A stretch of DNA of 64,000 nt from Clostridiales bacterium (GTDB lineage Bacteria > Bacillota > Clostridia > Oscillospirales > Oscillospiraceae): positions 1 to 64,000 of the forward strand of contig SFFV01000005.1 of assembly GCA_004557735.1 (NCBI GenBank), given 5' to 3'. The notes below the pieces were generated by a model. It saw only the letters and a list, made by a program, of their open reading frames with translations. It was not told where the DNA came from and did no database searches. Position numbers and translations under genes: made by a program. Shown here one piece after another: positions 6,518-15,717 of the stretch. The stretch's first letter is position 1, and each line of letters opens with the position of its first letter.

Positions 6518-7941
6518 CGACCGGAATGAACCTCTGGGACGCTGACGTATGGAGCTTTGTGCTGACGCTCTCCCTGCTGTTTGCGGCGATGATCGCAGCC
6601 AACACTCTCCGCCGGCTCTGTCCCTTTATCCGCAAGGCGCTGATCCCGAGCTCCGTGCTCGGCGGATTTCTGCTGCTGTTTGCCAACGCCATTGCCCGCT
6701 GGGTCTTTCATCACCCGCTCTTCTCCACCGGCACGCTCGAGATCCTCACATACCACGGTCTCGGTCTCGGCTTTGCCGCGCTTGCGCTGCGCAATACCGA
6801 GAAGAAAACGGACGGCCGCTCCCGCACCGGCGCGTTTGACACCGGCGTTGCGGTCGTGAACGGATATCTGTTGCAGGCGGTGCTCGGCCTGCTCGTGACG
6901 ATCGGGCTCTATTACGCCATCCGCAGCTTCTATGCTTCCGGTCTGCTTCTCCCGATGGGCTACGGTCAGGGGCCGGGGCAGGCGTACAACTGGGGCCATA
7001 ACTACGAGATACAGTGGGGCTTTGAAAACGGCACGAGCTTCGGTCTCGCCGTGGCCGCGATGGGCTTTGTGTCCGCGAGCGTCGGCGGCGTCATTTATCT
7101 CAACCGCCTGCGCCGCAAGGGGATCTTCCAGGGTCAGCTCGGCGAGGACGCCAAAGATAATCTGACGCTCTCGACCTTCACCGGCGACAACGAGGTGCCG
7201 ATCTCGGAATCGATGGACAAATTTACGATCCAGCTTGCGCTCGTGTTTCTTGCCTATGCGCTCGCGTTTCTCTTTATGAAGGGCGTCAACTCGCTGCTCG
7301 ACCCCGCCGGGACGGGCGCGAAGGGTATCGCGGGAACGGTGCAGAGCATGATCTGGGGCTTCCAGTTCCTTTTCAGCAGCGTTTTCGGCATGCTCATCAA
7401 GGCGGTGATGAAGGCGCTGCGCAAAAAGGGCGTCATGCACCGCGAATATACGAACAACTTTCTGCAAAACCGCATCGCGGGCTTTATGTTTGATCTGATG
7501 GTCGTGGCGTCCATTGCGGCAATCGACCTTTCGGCGTTCCGCGACCACCGGTTCGTCCTGCCGCTGACGGTCATCAGCATCCTCGGGGCGTTCGGCACCT
7601 ACTTCTATCTCCGGTTCGTGTGCAAGCGCGTGTTCCCGTGGTACGAGCACGAGGCGTTCCTCTCGCTTTACGGGATGCAGACCGGCACGGCATCCACGGG
7701 CGTCATTCTCCTGCGCGAGATCGACTCGCAGTTTGAAACGCAGGCGAGCGACAACCTTGTCTACCATATGCCCTGGGCGATCCTCTTCGGCGCGCCGATG
7801 TTCCTTCTTGTCGGCGTTGCGCCGCAGAGCGTCGGGAAGTCGTGGATGGTGCTCGTCGTGTGCGCGGCGCTGTTTGTGATATTCAATGTGATACTCTTCC
7901 GCCGGCTGATCTTCCGCCGCAAGGCTTCGGAAATGAAATAA
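6514..7941 (+). CDS. gltS: GltS-type sodium/glutamate symporter family protein
   Basis: A 475-residue polytopic membrane protein with about ten hydrophobic segments. The motif GYGQGPGQA (about residues 149-157) and the later LYGMQTGTASTG resemble the two re-entrant-loop regions of GltS carriers, which import glutamate with Na+. It is somewhat longer than E. coli GltS (401 residues), mainly through loop insertions. Translation is coupled to the upstream MarR gene. Substrate assignment follows the family only. Confidence 0.8.
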   Translation: MTTGMNLWDADVWSFVLTLSLLFAAMIAANTLRRLCPFIRKALIPSSVLGGFLLLFANAIARWVFHHPLFSTGTLEILTYHGLGLGFAALALRNTEKKTDGRSRTGAFDTGVAVVNGYLLQAVLGLLVTIGLYYAIRSFYASGLLLPMGYGQGPGQAYNWGHNYEIQWGFENGTSFGLAVAAMGFVSASVGGVIYLNRLRRKGIFQGQLGEDAKDNLTLSTFTGDNEVPISESMDKFTIQLALVFLAYALAFLFMKGVNSLLDPAGTGAKGIAGTVQSMIWGFQFLFSSVFGMLIKAVMKALRKKGVMHREYTNNFLQNRIAGFMFDLMVVASIAAIDLSAFRDHRFVLPLTVISILGAFGTYFYLRFVCKRVFPWYEHEAFLSLYGMQTGTASTGVILLREIDSQFETQASDNLVYHMPWAILFGAPMFLLVGVAPQSVGKSWMVLVVCAALFVIFNVILFRRLIFRRKASEMK

Positions 7942-7959
7942 AGCGATCCCGCCGGTACA

Positions 7960-8001
7960 ATAACGGGGGCGGCCATTCGAATGGAATGGCCGCCCCGTTA
8001 T
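7960..8001. terminator. Bidirectional terminator between convergent genes
   Basis: A 17-bp stem (7960-7977 with 7985-8001, one bulged G) sits between the gltS-like stop and the stop of the minus-strand gene ending at 8001. A/T-rich flanks on both sides suit termination in both directions. Confidence 0.75.
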
Positions 8002-8207
8002 TATAGCTGATATGGACCGTGGCCCTCCTGCCAGCCGACGAAGTCGCTGACGATCTCCCGCATGGCGGTGAAGTCCGCGGCGCGCGCCGCTCTCCGGCGG
8101 AGCTTTTCGCGTTCCTGCTCCGTGAGCGCGCCGAACTTTTTAAGCGCCACGGCGTTCTCCGCAAGGGCGCGGTCAAAGTCCGTTTTTATGGATCGGTTTT
8201 CGTTCAT
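8001..8207 (-). CDS. Small conserved hypothetical protein
   Basis: A 68-residue mostly helical, charged protein beginning MNENRSIKTDFDRALAEN and containing FGALTEQEREKL. The pattern of an AL..N..AL..F..L core followed by repeated Glu/Arg resembles small uncharacterised Clostridia proteins, but I cannot name the family. The start at 8207 is chosen over 8213 because GGAGG is 8 nt from the former and only 2 nt from the latter. No signal or membrane segment. Confidence 0.6.
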   Translation of the reverse strand: MNENRSIKTDFDRALAENAVALKKFGALTEQEREKLRRRAARAADFTAMREIVSDFVGWQEGHGPYQL

Positions 8208-8252
8208 GTGCATTCCCTCCTCGCGGAGAGAGTATGCCCCGGCGGAAGCGAT

Positions 8253-8363
8253 TTATGCGTTCTCGCCGCTCATGTAGTCATAATAATCCGATTCGCTCGC
8301 AAAGAGCATGTATTTCCCGCTGACCAGTCCGTAATATCCGCCGTGGGTGTAATAGCCGCGCAT
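8253..8363 (-). CDS. Very small Tyr-rich conserved protein
   Basis: A 36-residue protein starting MRGYYTHGGYYGLV and ending in a DYYDYMSGENA-type tail. GGAGG lies 8 nt before this ATG; upstream in-frame codons lack a ribosome binding site. Very short Gly/Tyr-rich proteins with this MRGYYT...G..GLV pattern occur in Clostridia, but no function is known to me. Confidence 0.55.
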   Translation of the reverse strand: MRGYYTHGGYYGLVSGKYMLFASESDYYDYMSGENA

Positions 8364-8498
8364 TTCGCCGTCCTCCCTGTTCTGTTTACGATACAAGGAT
8401 ACGGCACGGCGCGTACCATAAAACGGACTTCCGCAGCACAGCAATCCGCCGGGATCGCGGGCGGCCTTATGGGCAGCGCACTTTTTTCGGGAGCCTTT

Positions 8499-9266
8499 TC
8501 AGAAGCGAAGCTCCGCGGTCTCGTCCGCCATGCGCAGAACACGCCGCCGGGCTTCCTCCATGGTTTCCGGTTCCGGTTCCCTCATTGCTTCGATCTCGGC
8601 TTCCTCAGCCTCCCGCCTGCGCCGCTTTTCCGCGCGCACCGCGGCGGTCACCGTGCCGCCGAGAACGGCCGCGCCCCCGGCGAGCTTTGCAAACGCCGCA
8701 ACAGCCGAATACCCCGCCCAAAAGAGCGGCAGCAGCTCGTCGAGCGCGACGAGTACCGCCGCGGCGCCGAGCAGCCACCAGAGGGTCTTCTTTTTTATCA
8801 TGTCCCGCAGTTTTTTCTCCGGGAAGAACGCTTTGACAAAGGCGGCAAGACCCGCGGCCAGGGCGAGCACCGCAAGCCCCCAGCCGAGCACCGCGGCAGC
8901 CGCCGCGGGCAACGCCGCGGCGAGCAGGGCGCTCGCGCCCGACGCCGCGAGCCACGCGGCGCCCCCGATCCCGGCGGCAGCGAGCACGCGCGCGCCGAAT
9001 GGGAGACGGGCAAACCACGACGCCGCGCGCCGCGCTCTCTTTTTTTCCTCTTCGCCGTCAAGTGCCGCCTCCGCTCCGGGTGCGTCGCCGCCCGCGCCGC
9101 GGAGCGGCACGGTCTCGACGACGGGCGTCGGGAAATCCTCCGCGCCGTTATCGAAAGCGCCGTCGTCCGGCAAGATACCGCCGACCATGACGCTTGCGCT
9201 CGCCACGGCGGCGACTGCGGCGGCGGTGGCCTGCCGTTTGCGCTTTTCACGTTTGTTCCGATCCAT
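8499..9266 (-). CDS. Hypothetical multi-pass membrane protein
   Basis: A 255-residue protein with a strongly basic N-terminus (DRNKREKRKRQ), one hydrophobic stretch near residues 12-32, a soluble acidic loop, several hydrophobic segments between residues 90 and 205, and a charged C-terminal tail rich in Glu and Arg. Its ATG lies 1 nt past the fumarase stop codon with only a weak AAGATGG upstream, so it is probably translated by coupling with fumC. I recognise no family. Confidence 0.65.
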   Translation of the reverse strand: MDRNKREKRKRQATAAAVAAVASASVMVGGILPDDGAFDNGAEDFPTPVVETVPLRGAGGDAPGAEAALDGEEEKKRARRAASWFARLPFGARVLAAAGIGGAAWLAASGASALLAAALPAAAAAVLGWGLAVLALAAGLAAFVKAFFPEKKLRDMIKKKTLWWLLGAAAVLVALDELLPLFWAGYSAVAAFAKLAGGAAVLGGTVTAAVRAEKRRRREAEEAEIEAMREPEPETMEEARRRVLRMADETAELRF

Positions 9267-9267
9267 G

Positions 9268-10653
9268 TCAGACCATCTTTTCGGGACGGCACGCCGCGTC
9301 GAACGCCTCGGCCGTCATGTACCCGAGCCGGAGACAGCTCTCGCGCAGCGTGAGATTTTCGCGGTGGGCGAGCTTGGCAACCTCGGCGGCGCGCTCGTAG
9401 CCGATGTGCGGCGTGAGCGCCGTGACGAGCATGAGCGAGCGCTCCATATTTTCCGCCATTTTTTCCCGGTTCGCGCGGATACCGGAAGCACACCGCTCGT
9501 CAAAGGACGCGATGGACGCCGAGAGAAGGCGCGCAGACTGCAAAAAGTTATAAATGCACACCGGCAGGAACACATTAAGCTCAAAATTGCCCTGCGACGC
9601 GGCAAGTCCCACGGCGGTATCGTTGCCCAGCACCTGCACCGCCGTCATCGTGACCTGCTCGCACTGCGTGGGGTTGACCTTGCCCGGCATAATGGAGGAA
9701 CCGGGCTCGTTTTCGGGGATGGAGATTTCGCCCAGTCCGCAGCGCGGGCCGGAGGCGAGCCAGCGGACGTCGTTTGCGATCTTCATCATATCGCACGCAA
9801 GCGCCTTGAGCGCGCCGTGGGCAAACACGAGCTCCGAGCGGGACGTGAGCGCGTGGAACTTATTCTCCGCCGTCACGAATTTATGGCCGCTCAATGCGCT
9901 GATGCGCCCGGCAGAGAGACTGTCGAAGCCTGCCGGAGCGTTCAGCCCCGTGCCGACGGCGGTGCCGCCGAGAGCGAGCGCGCGCAGCGGCTCCACGGCG
10001 GCGCGAAGCAGCTCGATGTCCGTTTCCACGCTCGCACGCCAGCCGGAGATCTCCTGCGAGAAGCGAAGCGGTACGGCGTCCTGCAGATGCGTCCGCCCGA
10101 CCTTCAGCACATCCGCATTCCCGGCTTCCAGCCGCCGGAGCGTCTGCACGAAGCGCCCGCATACCGGGAGAAGATCCTCCTCCAGCGCGATAACGGCGGC
10201 AATGTGCATCGCCGTCGGAAACGTGTCGTTTGAGGACTGCGACATGTTCACATCGTCGTTCGGGTGCAGGAGCTTTTTCCCGGCAATGGCGTTGCCGCGG
10301 TTCGCTACGACCTCGTTGACGTTCATGTTCGACTGCGTGCCGCTGCCGGTCTGGAACACGACGAGCGGGAAATTGCCGTCGAGCCGTCCGGCGAGGATCT
10401 CGTCGCACGCGCTCGAAATGGCGGCGCATTTCTCTTCGGTCATGCGCTGCGGCACGAGCGCGCGGTTTGCCTCCGCCGCCGCCTTTTTCAATATGGCAAA
10501 GGCGCGGAGGATCTCCTCCGGCATCGTTTCATGGCCCGCTCCGGCGGGGAAGTTCCGGCGGCTGCGCTCGGTTTGCGCGCCCCAGTATTTATCCGCGGGA
10601 ACGGCGATCTCGCCCATGGAATCGTGTTCGATACGCACTTTTTCTTCCGGCAT
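9268..10653 (-). CDS. fumC: Fumarate hydratase, class II
   Basis: Interconverts fumarate and L-malate in central metabolism. The 461 residues match the family length. Landmarks are the N-terminal DSMGEIAVPADKYWGAQT, GSGTQSNMNVNEVVANR, the SSNDTFPTAMH substrate region and the signature GSSIMPGKVNP near residue 313, which carries the catalytic loop. Its stop is followed almost directly by the membrane protein gene. The ribosome binding site (AAGAGAG) is only moderate. Confidence 0.93.
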   Translation of the reverse strand: MPEEKVRIEHDSMGEIAVPADKYWGAQTERSRRNFPAGAGHETMPEEILRAFAILKKAAAEANRALVPQRMTEEKCAAISSACDEILAGRLDGNFPLVVFQTGSGTQSNMNVNEVVANRGNAIAGKKLLHPNDDVNMSQSSNDTFPTAMHIAAVIALEEDLLPVCGRFVQTLRRLEAGNADVLKVGRTHLQDAVPLRFSQEISGWRASVETDIELLRAAVEPLRALALGGTAVGTGLNAPAGFDSLSAGRISALSGHKFVTAENKFHALTSRSELVFAHGALKALACDMMKIANDVRWLASGPRCGLGEISIPENEPGSSIMPGKVNPTQCEQVTMTAVQVLGNDTAVGLAASQGNFELNVFLPVCIYNFLQSARLLSASIASFDERCASGIRANREKMAENMERSLMLVTALTPHIGYERAAEVAKLAHRENLTLRESCLRLGYMTAEAFDAACRPEKMV

Positions 10654-10683
10654 GGTAATTCTCTCTTTCGCAGAAATACGGAT

Positions 10684-10708
10684 GGGCGGGGCAGCGTCCG
10701 CCCCGCCC
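10684..10708 (-). terminator. GC-rich hairpin after the degV-like gene
   Basis: GGGCGGGGC (10684-10692) pairs with GCCCCGCCC (10700-10708) just past the stop at 10723. The following minus-strand T-run is weak. Confidence 0.5.
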
Positions 10709-10722
10709 GCAGAATTTTCGGT

Positions 10723-11607
10723 TTATTTGGGCCGGCGGCCGTTGCAGAGATAGAATACCGTCAGCAGGCCGGGGCCGCAGTGCGCGCCGATGACGACGCC
10801 GAGCGCCGTGATCGTGATCTCGCCGACCTGGGGATACGCCTTGCGGATCTCGTCGCGCACCCACTCGGCATCGGCGGCGCAGTCCGCCTGTAGGATGTGG
10901 ATCTCCGTGCCGGTCGGGTCGCACTCGCTGAAATCGTGCAGGATGCCGTCGCGGATGGCGCGCAGCGCCGCCTTGCGCCCGCGCACCTTCTGCGCAACGT
11001 CGAGCGTGCCGGCGTCCGGCACATACAGCACGGGCTTAATGTCAAGGATCGAGCCGACGAGCGCCGCGCTGTTCGAGACGCGCCCGCCCTCTTTGAGATA
11101 GTTGAGATCGTCCACGGTGAAGCGGTGGGCGATGCGGAGCTTATTCTCCTCGCCCCAGGCAACGACCTCGTCAAAGCCGGCGCCGGCTTCCCTGCGGCGA
11201 ACCATGTTCATCACGAGCATGCCCAGACCGCCGGAGATGCAGAGCGTGTCCATCACATAGAGCTTCCGTTCAGGAAACTCCGCGCGCAGCTTGTCCGCGG
11301 CCTTGTTCGCGTTGACGAACGACACAGACATCTTCTGCGACATATCGAGAAAGATCACGTCCTTCCCCTCGTCGAGAAACGGCTTGAGGAAGTCGTAATA
11401 CACGAACTCGTTGATCATGGACGTGTGCAGCTTGTCGCCCCGGCGCATACCGGCGTAGACGGCCGCGCGCGTCTCCTCGCGGCAGTCGTCCTCGCGGGGC
11501 TCGTCGTTCACGGTGTAGGAATACGCGATGAACGGGATGTTATGCTCCTCCAGCCATGTGCGCGGCAGGTCGGAGGTGGAGGACGTGGCAATGATGTAGT
11601 CAGACAT
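10723..11607 (-). CDS. DegV-family fatty-acid-binding protein
   Basis: A 294-residue DegV (FakB-like) protein. The N-terminus YIIATSSTSDLP matches the family's first strand and Thr/Ser loop, followed by the HTSMINE region, LDMSQKMSVSFVNA, and YVMDTLCISGGLG. FakB-type proteins hold a fatty acid for phosphorylation by FakA, feeding exogenous fatty acids into phospholipid synthesis; no fakA is in the window. The RBS is AGAGGT before the ATG. Confidence 0.88.
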   Translation of the reverse strand: MSDYIIATSSTSDLPRTWLEEHNIPFIAYSYTVNDEPREDDCREETRAAVYAGMRRGDKLHTSMINEFVYYDFLKPFLDEGKDVIFLDMSQKMSVSFVNANKAADKLRAEFPERKLYVMDTLCISGGLGMLVMNMVRRREAGAGFDEVVAWGEENKLRIAHRFTVDDLNYLKEGGRVSNSAALVGSILDIKPVLYVPDAGTLDVAQKVRGRKAALRAIRDGILHDFSECDPTGTEIHILQADCAADAEWVRDEIRKAYPQVGEITITALGVVIGAHCGPGLLTVFYLCNGRRPK

Positions 11608-11636
11608 GGTACAGTACCTCTCTGTCGTATTGGTCT

Positions 11637-12485
11637 TTATTCGCCGAAGAGTGCGGAGAGCGTTTTGCCGACGCGCCGGAGAAAGCCGCGGACGCTGTCC
11701 CAGACCGTTCCGGCGGTGGACAGGGCGCTTTCGCCGGTCTCGCGGATCTTCTCCACCGTTTCGGGCAGCTCCTGCACACGTTCGGCAAAGCCCGAGCCGC
11801 CAAGGCTCTGGATCTTGCGGAAGAGATCGGCAAGCTGCTGCGTCTGCGCATCGTTGAGCGTCATGCCGTGCTCCGCGGCGATCGAGCGGATGCGTTCGCG
11901 CAGCTCGTCGTCCGAGAGCGCGGACAGCTCATCAAAAAAGCCGGTCATGACGCCGAGCAGCTCTTCGAGCTTCGAGCTGTCAATCTCGCTCGAGAGCGCG
12001 TCGGCCTCGCGCAGCGCCGCGGCGGCGGTCTCCTTCGCCTCCGGATCGAGCGGCAGGCATGTGAGCGTTTCATACGCCTTATACACGGCGGGCAAAACGG
12101 CGAGCGCGCCGGTCTCCTCCGGCGCAGCGGCGACGATTTCCGCGTCCGTCACCCCGGCGGCAGTGAGCGCCGCAGCAACGGCGGTCTCCGCGCCGGTGAT
12201 GTTGGAGAGCGAGAGCGAAAGCCCCTCGCCGGCGGAGCGGATACGGACGTATACGCCGACGGACGCCGCCGTTTCCGGCGCGCCGGCAAAGCATGCCTCC
12301 GCCTCTGCCTTGGAAACCGTCAGCTCCATCGCCGCGCCGCGCTCCACGCCGAGCGCGGCGAAAATGCCGTCGGTCTCGCCGAGCGTAAGCTCTTCGCCAA
12401 GCACGACGCAGCTGTCCCCCGGCACAGCAAGCGCCGCTGTGGAAAGCAGCAGCAAAGCAAGGATACAGGAAATGAGCTTTTTCAA
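11637..12485 (-). CDS. Secreted DUF1002 (YpuA-like) protein, TTG start
   Basis: A 282-residue protein with a clear signal peptide (KKLISCILALLLLSTAALA) and a DUF1002-type domain: VVLGEELTLGE, AGVTDAEIVAAAP and AVLPAVYKAYE. This family, typified by B. subtilis YpuA, is uncharacterised and exported. I place the start at a TTG (12485), 10 nt after GGAGG, because this gives a signal peptide at the extreme N-terminus; the longer ATG frame from 12518 starts upstream of that ribosome binding site. The C-terminal part is Leu/Glu-rich and helical. Confidence 0.8.
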   Translation of the reverse strand: MKKLISCILALLLLSTAALAVPGDSCVVLGEELTLGETDGIFAALGVERGAAMELTVSKAEAEACFAGAPETAASVGVYVRIRSAGEGLSLSLSNITGAETAVAAALTAAGVTDAEIVAAAPEETGALAVLPAVYKAYETLTCLPLDPEAKETAAAALREADALSSEIDSSKLEELLGVMTGFFDELSALSDDELRERIRSIAAEHGMTLNDAQTQQLADLFRKIQSLGGSGFAERVQELPETVEKIRETGESALSTAGTVWDSVRGFLRRVGKTLSALFGE

Positions 12486-12510
12486 AACAGGTTGACCTCC
12501 CGAAAGCAAA

Positions 12511-12550
12511 CAGCCCACGAGAGCGCAATGCGTCCGCGGGCTGTTTTATG
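12511..12550 (-). terminator. Hairpin after the lipoprotein cyclophilin gene
   Basis: AACAGCCC and GGGCTGTT enclose about 20 nt immediately past the minus-strand stop at 12555; a short T-containing run follows. Confidence 0.5.
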
Positions 12551-12554
12551 CGTC

Positions 12555-13133
12555 TCAGCCGAATACCTTGACGCTCGTAATGACCGGCTGGTTCGTCTCG
12601 GCGATGAAGCCGTCCGCGCCGGTGACCTGCACGCTCGCGGCGATCTGGTCCACGATGTCCATGCCGCTCACAACGTAGCCGAACACGGCGAAATCGCCGT
12701 CAAGATACGTTGCGTCGTTCTGCAGGATGAAGAACTGGCAGGTGCCGCTGTTCTTATCGGTGCCGCGCGCCATGCCGATCGCGCTGCGCGTCATGGAGAG
12801 GGGGTTGTTGAAGCCGTTGGAGGTAAATTCGCCCTCCACGGTCGTGCTCGCCTTGCCGGTGCCGTTCTTGTTCGGGCAGCCGCCGTAAATGGCGAAGCCG
12901 TTGATGACGCGGTAAATGGTAAGGTTGTTGTAAAAGCCCTTCTTGGCGAGATTAAGGAACTGGGACGCCGTCTGCGGGGCGCTGTCCGCGTCCACCTCAA
13001 GCCGGATGGTGCCGTAATTGTTCACGGTGATCTCCACCTCGTGCTTCCCGGTCCAGGTCTTGCTGCCGCCGCAGCCGGCGAGAACGCTCGCCGCCATGAG
13101 CAGCGCAAGCAGGAATGCGATCTTTCTTTTCAT
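12555..13133 (-). CDS. Lipoprotein peptidyl-prolyl cis-trans isomerase (cyclophilin type)
   Basis: A 192-residue lipoprotein: MKRKIAFLLALLMAASVLAGC gives a lipobox (LAGC) with the lipidated Cys near residue 20. The mature part is a cyclophilin fold with VNNYGTIRLEV, QFLNLAKKGFY, IYRVINGFAIYGG, CQFFILQND and YLDGDFAVFGYV. It would catalyse prolyl isomerisation on the outer face of the membrane. The Arg of the family's FHRV motif is kept in IYRV, but the His is Tyr. The ATG at 13133 has GGAGG 8 nt upstream. Confidence 0.88.
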   Translation of the reverse strand: MKRKIAFLLALLMAASVLAGCGGSKTWTGKHEVEITVNNYGTIRLEVDADSAPQTASQFLNLAKKGFYNNLTIYRVINGFAIYGGCPNKNGTGKASTTVEGEFTSNGFNNPLSMTRSAIGMARGTDKNSGTCQFFILQNDATYLDGDFAVFGYVVSGMDIVDQIAASVQVTGADGFIAETNQPVITSVKVFG

Positions 13134-13180
13134 GAGTCGAACCTCCGTTTCCAAAGAAATTCGGGTTTTGTCTGCCGGTT

Positions 13181-14911
13181 TTACTTTTTCTCCGCGAGAG
13201 AGCGCGCGTAGGCGGCGTAGCGTTCTTTTCGCGCCCTGGCCTCCTCGGCATTGGTGCCTCTCGCCAGAACATACATTTTGATCTTCGGCTCCGTGCCGGA
13301 CGGACGGACGACAAGCGCCGAGCCGTCGCTCAGCTCAAAGAACAGCACGTCGCTGCCGACGATGGGCGTCTTTTCCACAACGCCGAGACCGGGGATCACC
13401 ACGTCGCCGGTCTGGTAGTCGCGCACGCGGGTGACCGGCGTGCCGCCGATCTCCGCCGGGGGCGTCTGGCGCAGCGACGCCATGAGCGCGCGCATCTCGC
13501 CGAGGCCGTCTACGCCGTACATAAAGAGGTTCACGGTCTCCTCGCTGTAGAAGCCATACTTTTTATACAGCTCGTCTATCGCGTCGATGAGCGTCATGCC
13601 GCGGTCGTAATAATACGCCGCCATCTCCGCGGCCATCATGGAGGCGGTCACGCCGTCCTTGTCGCGGACGTAATCGCCCATCATATAGCCGTAGCTTTCC
13701 TCAAAAGCGAGGATGTACTCGTAGTTTCCCTTCGCCTTATACTCGGCGAGCTTTTCCGCCATAAACTTAAAGCCGGTGAACGTCGCTTCAAAGTGGACGT
13801 CGTTCACCTCGCAGATGCGCTGCACCATCGTCGTGGAGACGATCGTGCTCAGCGCCGCGGGATGCTCCGGCATCGTGCCGGCGGCGCGGCGGGCGTTGAT
13901 GATGTAGTCGAGCAGCAGGCAGCCCATCTGGTTGCCGGTGATGGGAATGTATTCCCCGTTGCGCCGCGCCAGGACGCCGATGCGGTCGCTGTCCGGGTCG
14001 GTGCCGATGATGAGATCGCTGTCCACCTTCCCGGCAAGGTCGACGGCGAGATAGAAGCCCTCCGGGTTTTCGGGGTTCGGGCTCTTCACCGTGGGAAAGC
14101 TGCCGTCGAGCACCATCTGCTCTTCGACGGGGTACAGGTGCTTCACGCCCAGACGGCGCAGCGCTTCCGGAACGAGCTTCCAGCCGCAGCCGTGAAACGG
14201 CGTATACACCACGCGAAAATCGTCGGCAACCTTCGCGACGACCTCGCGGTTGATGGCCTGCGCCTCCACATTCCGGAGAAACGCCTCGTCGGTCTCCTCC
14301 CCCATCCACTCGATAAGGCCCTTTTCCACGGCCTCGTCAAAGTCCATGCTGCGCGGAGCGCGGAAGATGTCCGAGTTTTCCATGCGGCGGGCGATCTCGG
14401 CGGCATGCCGGGGCGGAAGCTGCGCCCCGTCCGACCAGTAGACCTTATAGCCGTTGTACTCCTTGGGATTGTGGCTGGCCGTGACGTTAATACCGGCCTC
14501 CGCGCCGTAGTGCCGGATGGCAAAGCTCAGCTCCGGCGTCGGCCGCAGGGATTCGAATATGCGCACATGCACGCCGTTCGCGGCCATGATCGCGGCGGCT
14601 TCGCGGGCAAACGCCACGCCGTTGTTGCGGCAGTCGTGGCAGACGCACACACCGCGCTTCATCGCCTCCGCGCCCTCGGCGACGATCAGCTCGGCAAACG
14701 CCTGCGTCGCGTGGCGGATTACGTGGATGTTCATGCGGTTCGTGCCGAGACCCATGATGCCGCGCAGTCCGGCGGTACCGAAAACGAGCGGCGCATAGAA
14801 CCGGTCCTCGATCTCCTTGGGATCGTCGCGGATGGCGTCAAGCTCTTTCCATTCCTCTTCGCTCAGCGCCGGGCTGTTGAGCCATTTTTCATAAGTTTCC
14901 CGCCAGGTCAT
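13181..14911 (-). CDS. Phosphoglucomutase/phosphomannomutase family phospho-sugar mutase
   Basis: A 576-residue alpha-D-phosphohexomutase that moves phosphate between C1 and C6 of hexoses. The phosphoserine loop TASHNPKEYNGYK is near residue 143, and the Mg-binding loop GTDPDSDRIG near residue 303; the C-terminal RPSGTEPKIK binds phosphate. The length fits the long Firmicutes (PgcA-like) class supplying glucose-1-phosphate for glycolipids and wall polymers. The start overlaps the stop of the DUF2007-like gene (ATGA). Confidence 0.92.
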   Translation of the reverse strand: MTWRETYEKWLNSPALSEEEWKELDAIRDDPKEIEDRFYAPLVFGTAGLRGIMGLGTNRMNIHVIRHATQAFAELIVAEGAEAMKRGVCVCHDCRNNGVAFAREAAAIMAANGVHVRIFESLRPTPELSFAIRHYGAEAGINVTASHNPKEYNGYKVYWSDGAQLPPRHAAEIARRMENSDIFRAPRSMDFDEAVEKGLIEWMGEETDEAFLRNVEAQAINREVVAKVADDFRVVYTPFHGCGWKLVPEALRRLGVKHLYPVEEQMVLDGSFPTVKSPNPENPEGFYLAVDLAGKVDSDLIIGTDPDSDRIGVLARRNGEYIPITGNQMGCLLLDYIINARRAAGTMPEHPAALSTIVSTTMVQRICEVNDVHFEATFTGFKFMAEKLAEYKAKGNYEYILAFEESYGYMMGDYVRDKDGVTASMMAAEMAAYYYDRGMTLIDAIDELYKKYGFYSEETVNLFMYGVDGLGEMRALMASLRQTPPAEIGGTPVTRVRDYQTGDVVIPGLGVVEKTPIVGSDVLFFELSDGSALVVRPSGTEPKIKMYVLARGTNAEEARARKERYAAYARSLAEKK

Positions 14912-15240
14912 TGTTCTTCCTCCGTTTCATCGTCGGTCTGCCGGATCAGTTCGCAGGCGTCCTCCCACACCGAGGCTGGAACGAAAATATCAACGCCCGA
15001 GCCGCTGACGCCGAGGATCAGCTTGCCGAATTGTCCGTCGTTGGGGTACTGGCGCAGGCACGGAATGCCGAACGCCTCCAGGCGCGTGACGAGCATTGTC
15101 TCGTCCATGTCGATGCCCCTGCAATGGCAGAGATAAACGGGCGGCTCCGGCTGGCCCGCCTCGTCCTTGGGCCAGCGCTCGTAAAGATTGCCGGGGAGCC
15201 GACGCCCCCACTCCGCCGATGCTTTTCCGGTTTCTTCCAT
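14908..15240 (-). CDS. DUF2007-like small protein
   Basis: A 110-residue protein. The segment MDETMLVTRLEAFGIPCLRQ followed by a predicted strand (KLILGVSGSGVDIFVPASVWEDA) resembles the DUF2007 putative signal-transducing fold, which spans a ferredoxin-like half. HC near residue 40 precedes it. It is embedded between rlmH and the phosphohexomutase and coupled to the latter. The start at 15240 follows GGGGAG; a longer frame from 15267 lacks a ribosome binding site. Confidence 0.6.
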   Translation of the reverse strand: MEETGKASAEWGRRLPGNLYERWPKDEAGQPEPPVYLCHCRGIDMDETMLVTRLEAFGIPCLRQYPNDGQFGKLILGVSGSGVDIFVPASVWEDACELIRQTDDETEEEQ

Positions 15241-15270
15241 GATGTCTCCCCGCGGGTCGCCCCGCATGTT

Positions 15271-15717
15271 TTATTTATGATATTTCCCGCCCTCGTTGAT
15301 ATTGAAGGCGCGGTAGATCTGCTCCAAAACCATGACCCGCGCCAGATGGTGCGGGAATGTCATGCGCGACATGGAAAGGCGGACGTCCGCGGCGCGCTTT
15401 ACCTCATCCGAAAGCCCGTCCGAGCCGCCGATGAGAAAGCACACGCGGCTCTTCCCCTGCACGGCGCACTGCGCCACGAGCGAGGCAAGCTCCTCGCTGG
15501 AATACCCCTTTCCCTCGATGCACATTGCAACGACAAAGGCGCCGGAGCCGATACGCGCAAGCATCGCCGCGCCGTCGCGTTTTATGTCGCCGGTCTCCGG
15601 AAGCTCAATGACTTCCGGCGCGCAGAAGCGCTGCAGGCGTTTGCCGTATTCCTCGCATGCGGCGGCATAAAAGCTCTCCTTGAGCCTGCCGGTGCAGATC
15701 AGTTGGACGCGCAGCAC
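15271..15717 (-). CDS. rlmH: 23S rRNA (pseudouridine1915-N3)-methyltransferase
   Basis: A 148-residue SPOUT methyltransferase that methylates pseudouridine 1915 of helix 69. The SAM-binding knot is seen in CFLIGGSDGLSDEV, and the C-terminal signature is RMTFPHHLARVMVLEQIYRA followed by NEGGKYHK. It is slightly shorter than the usual 159 residues. Its start overlaps the end of walJ by 19 bp. Confidence 0.95.
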   Translation of the reverse strand: MLRVQLICTGRLKESFYAAACEEYGKRLQRFCAPEVIELPETGDIKRDGAAMLARIGSGAFVVAMCIEGKGYSSEELASLVAQCAVQGKSRVCFLIGGSDGLSDEVKRAADVRLSMSRMTFPHHLARVMVLEQIYRAFNINEGGKYHK

